A stretch of 26,284 nt of DNA from an uncultured Lachnospiraceae bacterium (GTDB lineage: Bacteria > Bacillota > Clostridia > Lachnospirales > Lachnospiraceae): the NCBI GenBank assembly GCA_947178465.1, contig CAMWYL010000006.1:1-26284 (forward strand), read 5' to 3'. This document shows positions 1 through 7,765 of this stretch, piece after piece. Both the position numbers and the translations under genes were made by a program. Within the stretch, counting starts at the first letter, position 1; every line of letters starts with the position of its first letter. The notes under the pieces are model-generated. The model was not told the origin of the DNA and searched no databases. It saw only the letters and a program-made list of their open reading frames with translations.

Positions 1-87
1 AGCAGTGATATTGCCTTTACGATGGGGGCAAAAGGACCGCTGTTGGAAAAAGCCCACCGTTTTCCGGGTGACATAGTGAGATATTAG
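1..87 (+). CDS. C-terminal end of an unidentified protein (partial)
   Basis: The window opens inside an open frame that runs 28 codons to a TAG at 85-87 and ends in the residues PGDIVRY. The 12-bp gap to the next gene, whose ribosome site overlaps this stop codon, suggests the two are co-transcribed. The fragment is too short to assign a family. It could also be a chance frame, but its tight coupling to the next start argues for a real gene end. Confidence 0.5.
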   Translation, partial: SSDIAFTMGAKGPLLEKAHRFPGDIVRY

Positions 88-99
88 GAGAATGATAAA

Positions 100-738
100 A
101 TGAGAAACATAGCAGACAATCGACTGTTTAATATGATTCTGTTATTCACAATCGCGGGAGAGTTTTTTCTCCCGGTTGTACTGGAGCAATTCTATGCCGG
201 ATACAACGGCAAGATGATGGTCATGAGTGCATTAGGAAGCCCGCAAAGCCCCGTCCGACTTGTTTATAATTTATGGCTTGTTTGGCTTGGTGGTTTCTTA
301 GCATTCACAGCATGGGTATATTTTGAGGTAACAAGAGTAGAGTTTCCTGTTCTATCTGTTTTTATATTGCTTTCGATTGTTTTTTTTGCTGTTGGAGCAG
401 GTCTTATTTCGGGAGTTTTCAGTGTAAACGAAAGCAAAGAAATGGTTACTACCGCTTCAAAGATACATGGTGCAGGTGCTGTAATCGGTTTTATGGCTTT
501 ATTGTTTTTTCCGCTTCTAAATGGAATTGTATCATTTAAGCAAAAAGACATAATTGAGGGTATTATCAGTATAAGCTCCTTTGTTTTAGCGCTTATTTTC
601 TTCGCCTGTTTTGTTATGGGAGATAAAGAGCAATTTCGAAATACTATTTTGAAGTATGAAGGATTATGGGAACGCTTTACTTTATTTTGGTTGGATATTC
701 CTTTTATTTATAAGTCTATTGGAACCTTATTGTTTTAG
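100..738 (+). CDS. Five-helix membrane protein, DUF998-like
   Basis: A 212-residue integral membrane protein with hydrophobic segments at about residues 10-30, 52-75, 83-107, 121-143 and 151-174, and a C-terminal hydrophobic patch near 195-212. The motif GSPQSPVR after the first helix and SKIHGAG with His123 at the start of the fourth helix fit the DUF998 family, whose biochemical role is not established. The start is supported by AGGAG at about 86-90. It probably shares a transcript with the upstream partial gene. Base composition here is lower in GC than in the pectinase and ABC genes that follow, so this end of the window may have been acquired. The family call is from motif memory only; the membrane topology is clear. 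Confidence 0.65.
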   Translation: MRNIADNRLFNMILLFTIAGEFFLPVVLEQFYAGYNGKMMVMSALGSPQSPVRLVYNLWLVWLGGFLAFTAWVYFEVTRVEFPVLSVFILLSIVFFAVGAGLISGVFSVNESKEMVTTASKIHGAGAVIGFMALLFFPLLNGIVSFKQKDIIEGIISISSFVLALIFFACFVMGDKEQFRNTILKYEGLWERFTLFWLDIPFIYKSIGTLLF

Positions 739-793
739 AGTGATGGCGAGGTATCGGAATGACTGAACCGGAATGGAGTAACGGTCATCGAAG

Positions 794-1477
794 ATGTTGA
801 TAAAAAATGAGATGATAAGAAAAGGTAAAACAACGCTTATGGATGAAAAGCTATATCGTGAACTCGGTCAACTGACAAAAAATAAAACTATTTGGAAACA
901 AAATATCCCCTATGTTGCTTCTTTACTTGAAAATCAATCTCCTAAAATAACGGCTAAAGCAATGTGGCTGCTTGGAGAGATGGGATTGATATATCCACAG
1001 GAAATCGCACCATATACAAAAGAAATCGCTTCTTTTATCGTCTCGGAAAATGGCTTATTAAGAGAGCGTTCCGCTAATGCTTTAGGACGAATTGGCAGAG
1101 CGGATTACAAACTTGTTGCCCCTTATTTGAAGGAACTGTTTATCTTGGCAAGAGATAAACGCCCTAATGTACGATTGAGTTTTATATGGGCTTCTGAAAA
1201 CATTGCAACAAATACACCAACGGTGTATAAAGATTGTTTGCCAATATTTGCGGAGCTTCTTAACGATGAAAACGAAAGAGTCCGAATAGAAGCACCTGAG
1301 ATGTTTCGGGTGTTGGGAAAGCAAACACCTGAGTTTGTGCGACCATATTTAGAAAAATTAGAATATATAGCAACGCACGATGAGGTTAATATCGTTCGTA
1401 TTCATGCCAAAGGGGCAATTAAAGCTACATTATCTAAAACCATGAAAGAGCCGGACGCTAAGACGCAAAGCGGATAA
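794..1477 (+). CDS. HEAT-repeat protein
   Basis: A protein of up to 227 residues built from helical pairs of HEAT type, for example AKAMWLLGEMG, RSANALGRIG and RIEAPEMFRVLG, each ending in a small or charged turn and spaced about 35-40 residues. Such all-helical solenoids normally act as protein- or nucleic-acid-binding scaffolds; no catalytic motif is visible. Three in-frame ATGs are possible, at 794, 812 and 839; the last begins MDEKLYREL, where the fold appears to start, but none has a textbook ribosome site (a GGAG lies near 774). It follows the DUF998-like gene by 55 bp. The stretch is AT-rich compared with the rest of the window. A DNA-alkylation-repair (AlkD-like) role was considered but the protein lacks enough recognisable features. 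Confidence 0.75.
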   Translation: MLIKNEMIRKGKTTLMDEKLYRELGQLTKNKTIWKQNIPYVASLLENQSPKITAKAMWLLGEMGLIYPQEIAPYTKEIASFIVSENGLLRERSANALGRIGRADYKLVAPYLKELFILARDKRPNVRLSFIWASENIATNTPTVYKDCLPIFAELLNDENERVRIEAPEMFRVLGKQTPEFVRPYLEKLEYIATHDEVNIVRIHAKGAIKATLSKTMKEPDAKTQSG

Positions 1478-1530
1478 ACAAGTGAGGCAGCTCATTGGCT
1501 CTTTCACCATGTCCGTTAAATATACTCTAC

Positions 1531-1709
1531 CCCCATGATTCCGCTCTTCGGAATCTCAAATCTGTACGGAGAATGCAAGGCGAATTTATTCGCCATGCAT
1601 TCTCCTGTGTGAGAAGGATTTGCCTTGCAAATCCTAGTACTTCTTCACGAAGCAGCCTTTGCTGCGAGTGAAAATTGCCGAAAGCAATTTAGAAGTACTT
1701 CTCACACTA
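1531..1709 (-). repeat. Modular hairpin repeat, copy A, ending in the GH28 stop codon
   Basis: This spacer is almost entirely nested inverted repeats: GATTCCG/CGGAATC at 1537-1555, GGAGAATGCA/TGCATTCTCC at 1568-1605 with an inner GGCGAAT/ATTCGCC pair, and a 10-bp outer stem GTGTGAGAAG (1607-1616) with CTTCTCACAC (1698-1707) that encloses AGGATTTGC/GCAAATCCT and smaller stems. Read on the minus strand, the block begins with TAGTGTGAGAAG, where TAG is the stop codon of the GH28 gene. Copies B and C elsewhere in the window share the GATTCCGCTCT block, the GGCTGCTTCG-like core and the outer stem. Confidence 0.85.
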
Positions 1710-2978
1710 TTTTCTTCTCTTACCAGCCGTTTTTCCCTTCAACCGTTTCATACGAGACATAACATTCCTGTTACCACTGATCAATCTGTCACTTGTAACC
1801 GCCACATTGATTTTCTGCAGATTTTTGATGTTTTTTACTTTCATTCCATATTTGCCATGCGCCTTTACATTCTCCAGGTATATGTTCTTAAACGGCCGTT
1901 CCGGCAGCCCGCACAAATAAATGGCGTTTCCTGCTATCGTATCAATCATGATATCCTTAAAATAAATCCCGTCAACAATCGGCGTGCCCTCGTTTATCTC
2001 AGCGGGAGCATTCGCATCAAATTCCGCAGCTCCGTAAAATCCGTCCACATAAAGCGCACCGCGAAAATATTTTGTATCACTGAATTCTGTACTGCGGTTT
2101 ACGAGTGTGCAGTTTTCATAATGTATATTTCTAATGTAGGCGCCACGTCCCCGTATCGCCTTTATGCTTGCAATGCTGTGCGTATTTTCAAATTTACAGT
2201 TCCGGACGAACACGTCCTTAACGCCGCCCGACATTTCGCTTCCCATGGCAACGCCGAAGCCGCTTTTAAACGTACAGTCTTCAATGACGATATCCTCAGA
2301 GGGAATCCCCACTCTGCGTCCCTCTTCATTTCTGCCCGACTTTACGGAAATACAGTCGTCCTGGCTTGCAATCAGTGAATTTACGATTTTTACGGTCTTG
2401 CAGGCGTCAATATCAATTCCGTCACAGTTGTGCATTTCATACTTGTTTCCGTTTTCATCATATTTCGTATGCACCTTGATATTGTCAAGCAGTACGTTTT
2501 TACAGTAAATCAAATGCACACACCACGCAGGCGACTGACGGATTTCAACATCACGAATGGTAAGCGTATCCGTATTTCGTATACATACCGCACGTCCGCG
2601 CTTGATACGCGCATCCGACATTTCAGCGTCAAACAGGGCTTTTCCATTCGCATCTATCACGCCGTTTCCCTCTATTGTGATATTCGCGTGTGGCGCGCCG
2701 TCTGTATTGATGAGGCTTGCATAGCATAATTGGTCAAGTCCCTCATACGGATACCCCATAACGGGAAAATCCTCTATATTGCCGCTGCCGACAAGCTTTC
2801 CTTCAACGCGGAGTGTCATGTTGCTTTTCAGGAATATCGCACCTGTGACAAAATCGCCCTTTGGAATATGTACAATCCCTCCATTTTCACACAGGTCAAT
2901 CGCTCTTTGAATTGCTTTCGTGCAAACCGCTGTACCGTCCGGTATGGCGCCGTAATCCGTAATGTTATAATTTTCCAT
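1707..2978 (-). CDS. Glycoside hydrolase family 28 (polygalacturonase-like)
   Basis: A 423-residue right-handed beta-helix enzyme of the pectinase family. GH28 enzymes hydrolyse alpha-1,4-galacturonosyl or rhamnogalacturonan linkages by inversion using three aspartates. Those are present: Asp186 in NCDGID and Asp207-Asp208 in QDDCISVKSG. GSEMSGGV at 246-253 is also typical. Two usually conserved positions differ: the GHG histidine is Phe241 (GFG) and the Arg of the RIK motif is Ser271, with Lys273 kept. No signal peptide is seen, so a cytoplasmic enzyme acting on imported oligogalacturonides is likely. The start is the ATG at 2978, preceded by GGAGG at 8 nt; an upstream ATG at 3029 lacks a good site. 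It follows the MerR-methyltransferase gene by 57 bp and may share its transcript. The stop codon lies within hairpin repeat copy A. Confidence 0.9.
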   Translation of the reverse strand: MENYNITDYGAIPDGTAVCTKAIQRAIDLCENGGIVHIPKGDFVTGAIFLKSNMTLRVEGKLVGSGNIEDFPVMGYPYEGLDQLCYASLINTDGAPHANITIEGNGVIDANGKALFDAEMSDARIKRGRAVCIRNTDTLTIRDVEIRQSPAWCVHLIYCKNVLLDNIKVHTKYDENGNKYEMHNCDGIDIDACKTVKIVNSLIASQDDCISVKSGRNEEGRRVGIPSEDIVIEDCTFKSGFGVAMGSEMSGGVKDVFVRNCKFENTHSIASIKAIRGRGAYIRNIHYENCTLVNRSTEFSDTKYFRGALYVDGFYGAAEFDANAPAEINEGTPIVDGIYFKDIMIDTIAGNAIYLCGLPERPFKNIYLENVKAHGKYGMKVKNIKNLQKINVAVTSDRLISGNRNVMSRMKRLKGKTAGKRRK

Positions 2979-3035
2979 ATATATATCCTCCGATATTGTC
3001 ACTGACGCAAAATTTCCGATTATTTCCACTTAATA

Positions 3036-4220
3036 CTACCACGATTTCTCACAGACCGCAATTCCCGTAGATTTGTGGATATACATACAACCGTCTGTCG
3101 TCATCCGCTCCCGCACCCGTTCCAGGAAGCGCGCCCTGTCCGCTTGCACGATTGTCTTGGCCTGATCGGAGTACGAGGCGACATATTCCAGCACCAGCTC
3201 CTCCTCCGGAACCAGAAGGTCATTTTCCTGCTCCTCCACCTCAAGCACCGTAAAGAATTCGCTTAACTCCTCACGCGCCGTTTCCAGCCATATGTCAAAG
3301 GAGGAAGAAGGAATCTTAATGTCAGGATAATATTCTTTAACCAGTGCGTGCAGTTCCTCATTATGCCGCCTTCCAATCAGGCTGCAGGAAAATCTTCCCG
3401 AATCGGACAGCAGCTCCCCAATCCGTCGATATAAGTCAAAGCGACTTTCCCGATTGATATGATACAACATATGGTTTGCCATAATCCGGTCAAAGCCCTT
3501 GACGGGGTAGGAAAACTTGGTCGCGTCGCGCATATCCAAGATAAACCGCAGATTTTTATCCGCATGGCACTCCTGAATCGCCTCCACCGTTTTCCGCGCA
3601 CTCTCAAGCATTCCAGCCGAATAATCGACCAGATGGATTTCAAGTCCCATAGGGAGCTGCGGGGCGATGCTGCGCCAAAAGGCCGCGTTCCCACACCCGA
3701 TATCCAGAATTTTCATGTCCGGTTCCAGGCACAGCTTCCGATGCATCCATGCATAGAACGGCTCCTTAGCGGTGCTGTAGTCGTGGATGGATATCCGCTT
3801 GTTCAGATTGTCGTCCCGTGTATACTGCCGGATAACATACTCCCGTTCCTTTGTAATCTCAATGATTTTGAGCATGTTATCCCACAGCTGCGCATCCGAT
3901 GCGTTCCGCGTCCTGCGGACTGCCTCAAGCACCCGCTCGATATGCTCCTTTCTCTCCTGCAACAGGGCTTCCTGTTCGCAAAGCGATTTTCTTACATCAA
4001 AATCTTTCTCCTGCATCATCTCGCAGATCTGCTCCAGTGAGAAATCCATGTAGCGCAGCATCATAATCTTCTGTAACCGCTCCGCGCTCTCGTCGTCGTA
4101 AAGGCGGTAGCCCGCCTTGGAATACGCACAGGGCGCTAATAAATTTTTTTCGTCATACCACCGAATCGTCCTTGCCGACACACCCAGCTTTTTCGCTAAT
4201 TCTCCTGCTGTATACTGCAT
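3036..4220 (-). CDS. MerR-family regulator fused to a class I SAM methyltransferase
   Basis: A 394-residue two-domain protein. Residues 1-70 are a MerR winged helix (AGELAKKLGVSARTIRWYDE, then YRLYDDES), followed by a helical linker or coiled coil at about 75-130. Residues 150-390 form a Rossmann methyltransferase with motif I ILDIGCGNAAFW at 171-182 and the acidic residue Asp199 in HLVDYS. The methyltransferase occupies the place of the usual MerR effector-binding domain, so the protein may sense S-adenosylmethionine or a methylated ligand, or modify the inducing compound; this is inference. The start at 4220 is fixed by AAAGGAGG 9 nt upstream; ATG 4226 is only 3 nt from that site. Its promoter has the 19-bp spacer typical of MerR targets, implying autoregulation. 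It lies downstream of an ABC/two-component operon. Confidence 0.9.
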   Translation of the reverse strand: MQYTAGELAKKLGVSARTIRWYDEKNLLAPCAYSKAGYRLYDDESAERLQKIMMLRYMDFSLEQICEMMQEKDFDVRKSLCEQEALLQERKEHIERVLEAVRRTRNASDAQLWDNMLKIIEITKEREYVIRQYTRDDNLNKRISIHDYSTAKEPFYAWMHRKLCLEPDMKILDIGCGNAAFWRSIAPQLPMGLEIHLVDYSAGMLESARKTVEAIQECHADKNLRFILDMRDATKFSYPVKGFDRIMANHMLYHINRESRFDLYRRIGELLSDSGRFSCSLIGRRHNEELHALVKEYYPDIKIPSSSFDIWLETAREELSEFFTVLEVEEQENDLLVPEEELVLEYVASYSDQAKTIVQADRARFLERVRERMTTDGCMYIHKSTGIAVCEKSW

Positions 4221-4242
4221 TGTCATACGCCTCCTTTGCTTC

Positions 4243-4273
4243 ACCATACACCTTAACGTAACGGCAAAGTCAA
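4243..4273 (-). promoter_or_regulatory. MerR-type promoter with 19-bp spacer and partial dyad
   Basis: On the minus strand TTGACT (4268-4273) and TATGGT (4243-4248) are separated by exactly 19 bp, longer than the usual 17 and characteristic of promoters that MerR regulators distort to activate. The spacer and its edge carry an imperfect dyad, CTTTGCCG-TTA-CGTTAAGG, matching at 5 of 8 pairs. The ribosome site of the MerR-methyltransferase gene follows directly, so the simplest reading is autoregulation. Confidence 0.65.
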
Positions 4274-4295
4274 GCGTTTATTTTAAGGGTATCCG

Positions 4296-4346
4296 CATTA
4301 AGAAACTCTTAGGCGGCGTTCTTTGCTGCCTTAGAGTTTCTTAATG
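4296..4346. terminator. 19-bp inverted repeat after the ABC permease gene
   Basis: CATTAAGAAACTCTTAGGC at 4296-4314 pairs with 4328-4346 at 18 of 19 positions around a 13-nt loop. It lies just past the permease stop and before the MerR promoter, so it probably separates the two units. The uridine-rich tail (GTTTTTCTC) is on the plus-strand side, so as a minus-strand terminator it would be weak. The neighbouring TCTCACACTA matches the edge of hairpin repeat copy A. Confidence 0.55.
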
Positions 4347-4352
4347 TTTTTC

Positions 4353-5111
4353 TCACACTATGTCCTCTCTGGGGAATCTCCAAATCGCAGCGCAGATTCC
4401 GAAGCCGCATACCCCCAAAAGCAGCAAAACGCCAAACACTGTAGGACATCCCGTCTGCGCGTACCTGCCGGTCTGCAGCAGATACGCTGCCGTCCACGGA
4501 TAAAAGCATGCCATCGGCGACGCAGACAGCACCACATTGAGCAGACTGACTGCGGCAATAACAATAAAAGGCGCGATGCTCCCTTTGGTACGCAGGGCAA
4601 GGTACACAAACGGAGTGAGTGTCATAAACATCAGAATTGCGCCCTTCTGCATCTGTGCCAGAACGGCAACCGCCTGTGATACCGTTACTGCCTGTCCGCC
4701 CAAAAACAGCCGGCACACAAGCGCTATCACAAGAATATCCAGCCACGACAGCAGCATGAACAGGCATATCAGCAGAAACAACATGATAAATTTGCCCAAC
4801 AGAAACGCCGTGCGCTCCATTGGCAATACAAAAATCGTTTTCAGTGTCTTTTCCGTGTATTCCCTGTTTATCAAATAAGTCGCAACAACTGCCAGAACCA
4901 GCGGTCCGAATAACAGCATAATGAACAGGATGGTATCCTCATACAATCCATACAGACTCAGAAAGGCCTCCGGCTTAGCGGCGGCTATCCGGATATCATT
5001 TGCGGCAACCAGAAACGGTACCATCAGGGAGCCGAGCACACCTATCAGAAGAATTTTGGAACGTCTTAATTTCAACCACTCGCAATACACAATATCAGCC
5101 AATTCCGCCAC
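4353..5111 (-). CDS. ABC-2 type transporter permease
   Basis: A 252-residue membrane subunit with six hydrophobic segments, beginning with a short cytoplasmic stretch (EWLKLRRSK) before the first helix at about residues 20-38, and a cytoplasmic loop NREYTEKTLKTIF after the second helix. That layout is typical of the BcrB/lantibiotic-immunity group of ABC-2 permeases, which pair with a separate ATPase to expel peptides or remove them from the membrane. The start overlaps the ATPase gene end by 17 bp, so translation is coupled. The natural substrate cannot be read from sequence; a cell-wall-active peptide is the usual inference for this gene order. Confidence 0.88.
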   Translation of the reverse strand: MAELADIVYCEWLKLRRSKILLIGVLGSLMVPFLVAANDIRIAAAKPEAFLSLYGLYEDTILFIMLLFGPLVLAVVATYLINREYTEKTLKTIFVLPMERTAFLLGKFIMLFLLICLFMLLSWLDILVIALVCRLFLGGQAVTVSQAVAVLAQMQKGAILMFMTLTPFVYLALRTKGSIAPFIVIAAVSLLNVVLSASPMACFYPWTAAYLLQTGRYAQTGCPTVFGVLLLLGVCGFGICAAIWRFPREDIV

Positions 5112-6021
5112 CTCCTATCAGCCTTGTAAACCAGTCCTCCAGATTCCCCTCCTGTATGCTCATGTTAACAACCAAAATCCCTGCCTGCACGAAGCCGGCG
5201 TTGATCTCCGCGCGGCTGTCCAGTCGGTCGTACAGCCGCAGAAGCCCCTTGTCAATCACCTCATAGTCCGAGATTCCATACGAACGCTCTAATATCATGG
5301 CAGCCTTATTTACCTCGGACACCTCGAACTCCACATACCTGCGGTTCTGTTGGTACAGCTTGCGCATGCTTGTCTCCTCCAACAGCCTGCCCGCATGCAG
5401 AACACCTATCGTATCCGCAAGCTGCTCCATTTCGTTCAATATATGACTGGAAATCAGAATCGTCGTTCCCTTTTCCCTGCACATCCGCAACAGCAGGCTC
5501 CTTGTCTCGTGAATCCCAATCGGGTCAAGACCATTCATCGGTTCGTCCAATATCAGCAGCTCCGGCTCATGCATAATGGCAGCGGCAAGCCCCAGACGCT
5601 GCTTCATTCCCAGAGAATACGCACGGAACAGTTTATTCTTCTCCTTGTCGAGACCGACCACCCGAAGCGCGCACGCAACGGAATCCCTGCGGTGTTGTCC
5701 CCGCAGCTTGGCCAAAATCCGCAGATTTTCCTCCGCCGTCAGATTTTCATAAAAGGCGGGAGCCTCAATAATGGAACCGATGCGGTGGTACTGCTTCCTG
5801 TCAAAGGCAGCGCCGCTCTTGCCAAACAGACACACGCTGCCGCTTGTGGGGCGAATCAAGTTCAGCAGCATTTTCATGGCAGTTGTCTTTCCCGCACCGT
5901 TTCGTCCCAGAAGACCGTAAATCTGTCCCTTCGGCACATGAAGACTGACACCGTCCACCGAAACGCTGCCGTTATATACCTTTGTCAAATCTTTTGTTTC
6001 TATTGTGTATTCGCACATCAT
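5095..6021 (-). CDS. ABC transporter ATP-binding protein (BcrA-like)
   Basis: A 308-residue ATPase with Walker A GRNGAGKT (39-46), signature SLGMKQ (136-141), Walker B LLILDEP (155-161), D-loop NGLDP and switch His193 in SSHIL. The segment beyond about residue 215 is the variable C-terminal extension found in BcrA-type proteins, ending in an EDWFTRL helix often seen in this group. It energises the adjacent permease, most likely for export of or resistance to a peptide antibiotic. The start has AGGAGG 8 nt upstream. The gene follows the kinase by 70 bp and overlaps the permease, so kinase, regulator and transporter appear to be one operon. Confidence 0.93.
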   Translation of the reverse strand: MMCEYTIETKDLTKVYNGSVSVDGVSLHVPKGQIYGLLGRNGAGKTTAMKMLLNLIRPTSGSVCLFGKSGAAFDRKQYHRIGSIIEAPAFYENLTAEENLRILAKLRGQHRRDSVACALRVVGLDKEKNKLFRAYSLGMKQRLGLAAAIMHEPELLILDEPMNGLDPIGIHETRSLLLRMCREKGTTILISSHILNEMEQLADTIGVLHAGRLLEETSMRKLYQQNRRYVEFEVSEVNKAAMILERSYGISDYEVIDKGLLRLYDRLDSRAEINAGFVQAGILVVNMSIQEGNLEDWFTRLIGGGGIG

Positions 6022-6091
6022 TCAAACACCTCCTGCCTTTTATTCTACCGGCAGCTTCTGACCTCCCCCTTTCGTATATCTTACTTTTTCC

Positions 6092-6997
6092 TTAATTCTT
6101 ATCCTCCTGTAGCGGAAAGGTCAGCGAAAACACAGTCTGCCCTCCGGGAACGCTCGTGACGCTTATCTCCCCACTCATTGCGCAGACAAGCTCTTTTGCA
6201 ATCGCAAGTCCCAGCCCGTTTCCGCATTCCCTGCGCGCGCCGTCACCTTTATACAGACGGTCAAAGATAAACAGAAGGCTGTCCGCCGGAATCGCGTCAC
6301 CGTCATTCGCGATTGCGATCCGCACCCGTCCCTGCACACATTCTGTCGTGACCTCAATCCTCGTACAATTGCCATGCTGCACGGCATTGCTGAGAATATT
6401 GCCGATGACTCTGGTGTAGGCTGCCCTGTCAATCCGGACATGCCATTCCTCGTCCGGAATATCGGTTGCAAAAGAAATCCGCGCATTTTCCCATTGTGGG
6501 ATATACCCAATCAAAATCTCCCGCGTCAGCTCGTTGATGTCATAGTCTGCCGGCTGATAGAGCTGCTCACGGGATTCCAGCTTAAACCACTGAAAAAGCA
6601 TATCAATCAACGCCTCTAAATCCAGCGCTTTTCGATATGCCACCTGAATATATTCGTCCCGCGGCGCGGCGTCCTGATTTTTCAGTGCCTCCAAATATCC
6701 CGTCAGGGAGGCAAGCGGCGTCCTTACGTCATGGGATAAGTCCGTTAAGAGCTGACGGTTGGCTGCCTCCGCCTTGTGCAGCCGCACCAGCTGCCTGCGG
6801 TTCTCCGCAAGAATGTCATTCAATTCAAAATTAATCTCCGCAAGAAGCCCGTCTCCCCTTACAAAAAGCTTCCGCTGCGGCTCCTCGCGCACCGCCTTCA
6901 GATACGCACGCCATTCCGCCAACTGCCGCCGGATATGCACAATGTACCCCAAGGTCCCGACGCAGATTAACAATAAAACAATCACCCATCCTGTCAT
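6092..6997 (-). CDS. Sensor histidine kinase with one N-terminal membrane helix
   Basis: A 301-residue kinase. A single membrane helix at about residues 4-22 is followed by a linker, the phosphoacceptor His89 in SHDVRTPL, an N-box NILSNAVQHG, the G1 motif NDGD, an F-box FDRLYKGD and the G2 motif GNGLGLAIAKEL. There is no sizeable extracellular sensor domain, as in intramembrane-sensing kinases that detect through a partner ABC transporter; this kinase has one predicted helix rather than the two usual for BceS. The ATG at 6997, with TAGGGA upstream and an 11-bp gap to the regulator stop, is preferred to a GTG at 7030 that would overlap the regulator gene. It probably phosphorylates the adjacent response regulator. 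Confidence 0.9.
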   Translation of the reverse strand: MTGWVIVLLLICVGTLGYIVHIRRQLAEWRAYLKAVREEPQRKLFVRGDGLLAEINFELNDILAENRRQLVRLHKAEAANRQLLTDLSHDVRTPLASLTGYLEALKNQDAAPRDEYIQVAYRKALDLEALIDMLFQWFKLESREQLYQPADYDINELTREILIGYIPQWENARISFATDIPDEEWHVRIDRAAYTRVIGNILSNAVQHGNCTRIEVTTECVQGRVRIAIANDGDAIPADSLLFIFDRLYKGDGARRECGNGLGLAIAKELVCAMSGEISVTSVPGGQTVFSLTFPLQEDKN

Positions 6998-7008
6998 TTT
7001 CCCTACTC

Positions 7009-7725
7009 TTATTCTTTCTTTGTGCCACACAGGGCAGCTGTGTCAAATTTGTACCCGACTCCCCAAACCGTCAGAATGATCTCCGGCTTCTCGGGGTTGT
7101 CCTCAAGCTTTTTGCGCAGCCTCCGGATATGCACCATAATGTTGTTATCGTCATAAGCGTATTCCTCGTTCCACACGGCATGATAAATCTGCTTCTTGGT
7201 AAAGACCTGTCCCGGATTCTGCGCCAGAAACAGCAACAGGTCAAACTCCTTCGCGGTGAGGTCAATCATCCGGTTCCCTCTGCGCACCTCACGCCCCGCG
7301 GTATCAATCGACAAACTGCCGGCCGTAATCACCCTGTTTCCGGGAACCCCGGCATTGAATACCGTATATCTGCGCAAAAGAGAGGACACGCGGGCGAGAA
7401 GCTCACTGTTAGCAAAAGGCTTTGTCAGATAGTCATCTGCGCCCATTCGCAATCCGGAAACCTTGTCCCCCTCACTGTCCTTTGCCGTCAGCATCAAAAT
7501 CGGGACGACACTTTTTTCCCTGATCTGCGCCAATACCTCATAGCCGTTTTGCCGCGGGAGCATAATGTCCAGAATAATCAACTGATATTCCGCGTCCCGC
7601 GCCTTGGTCGCACCGGTAACACCGTCGTGACAGACCGTTACCTCATAGCCCTCCTGCATAAGGTTATCCCGCAGCAGCCTGCACAAGTCCATATCGTCAT
7701 CTATGATCAGTATCCTCTGCCGCAT
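7009..7725 (-). CDS. OmpR/PhoB-family response regulator
   Basis: A 238-residue regulator. The receiver domain spans residues 1-120, with acidic residues at 10-11, phosphoacceptor Asp53 in ILDIMLP, Thr80 and Lys102 in LTKPF. The winged-helix DNA-binding domain spans about 130-230 (DLTAKEFDLLLFL, then VWGVGYKF). It begins the two-component/ABC operon, followed at once by its kinase. A purine-rich GGGGAGG lies about 12 nt before the ATG. Upstream sits the 288-bp inverted-repeat element, whose near terminus ends about 40 bp from this start, so the element may carry or interrupt the operon promoter. Confidence 0.94.
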   Translation of the reverse strand: MRQRILIIDDDMDLCRLLRDNLMQEGYEVTVCHDGVTGATKARDAEYQLIILDIMLPRQNGYEVLAQIREKSVVPILMLTAKDSEGDKVSGLRMGADDYLTKPFANSELLARVSSLLRRYTVFNAGVPGNRVITAGSLSIDTAGREVRRGNRMIDLTAKEFDLLLFLAQNPGQVFTKKQIYHAVWNEEYAYDDNNIMVHIRRLRKKLEDNPEKPEIILTVWGVGYKFDTAALCGTKKE

Positions 7726-7765
7726 TCCCGAACCGCCCCTCCCCGCATTTATTTGAAGATTTGTA

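Noticed and set aside
1659..2378. 239-codon plus-strand frame opposite the GH28 gene
   Set aside because: Starts inside the hairpin repeat and lacks domain features; the opposite strand has GH28 motifs.
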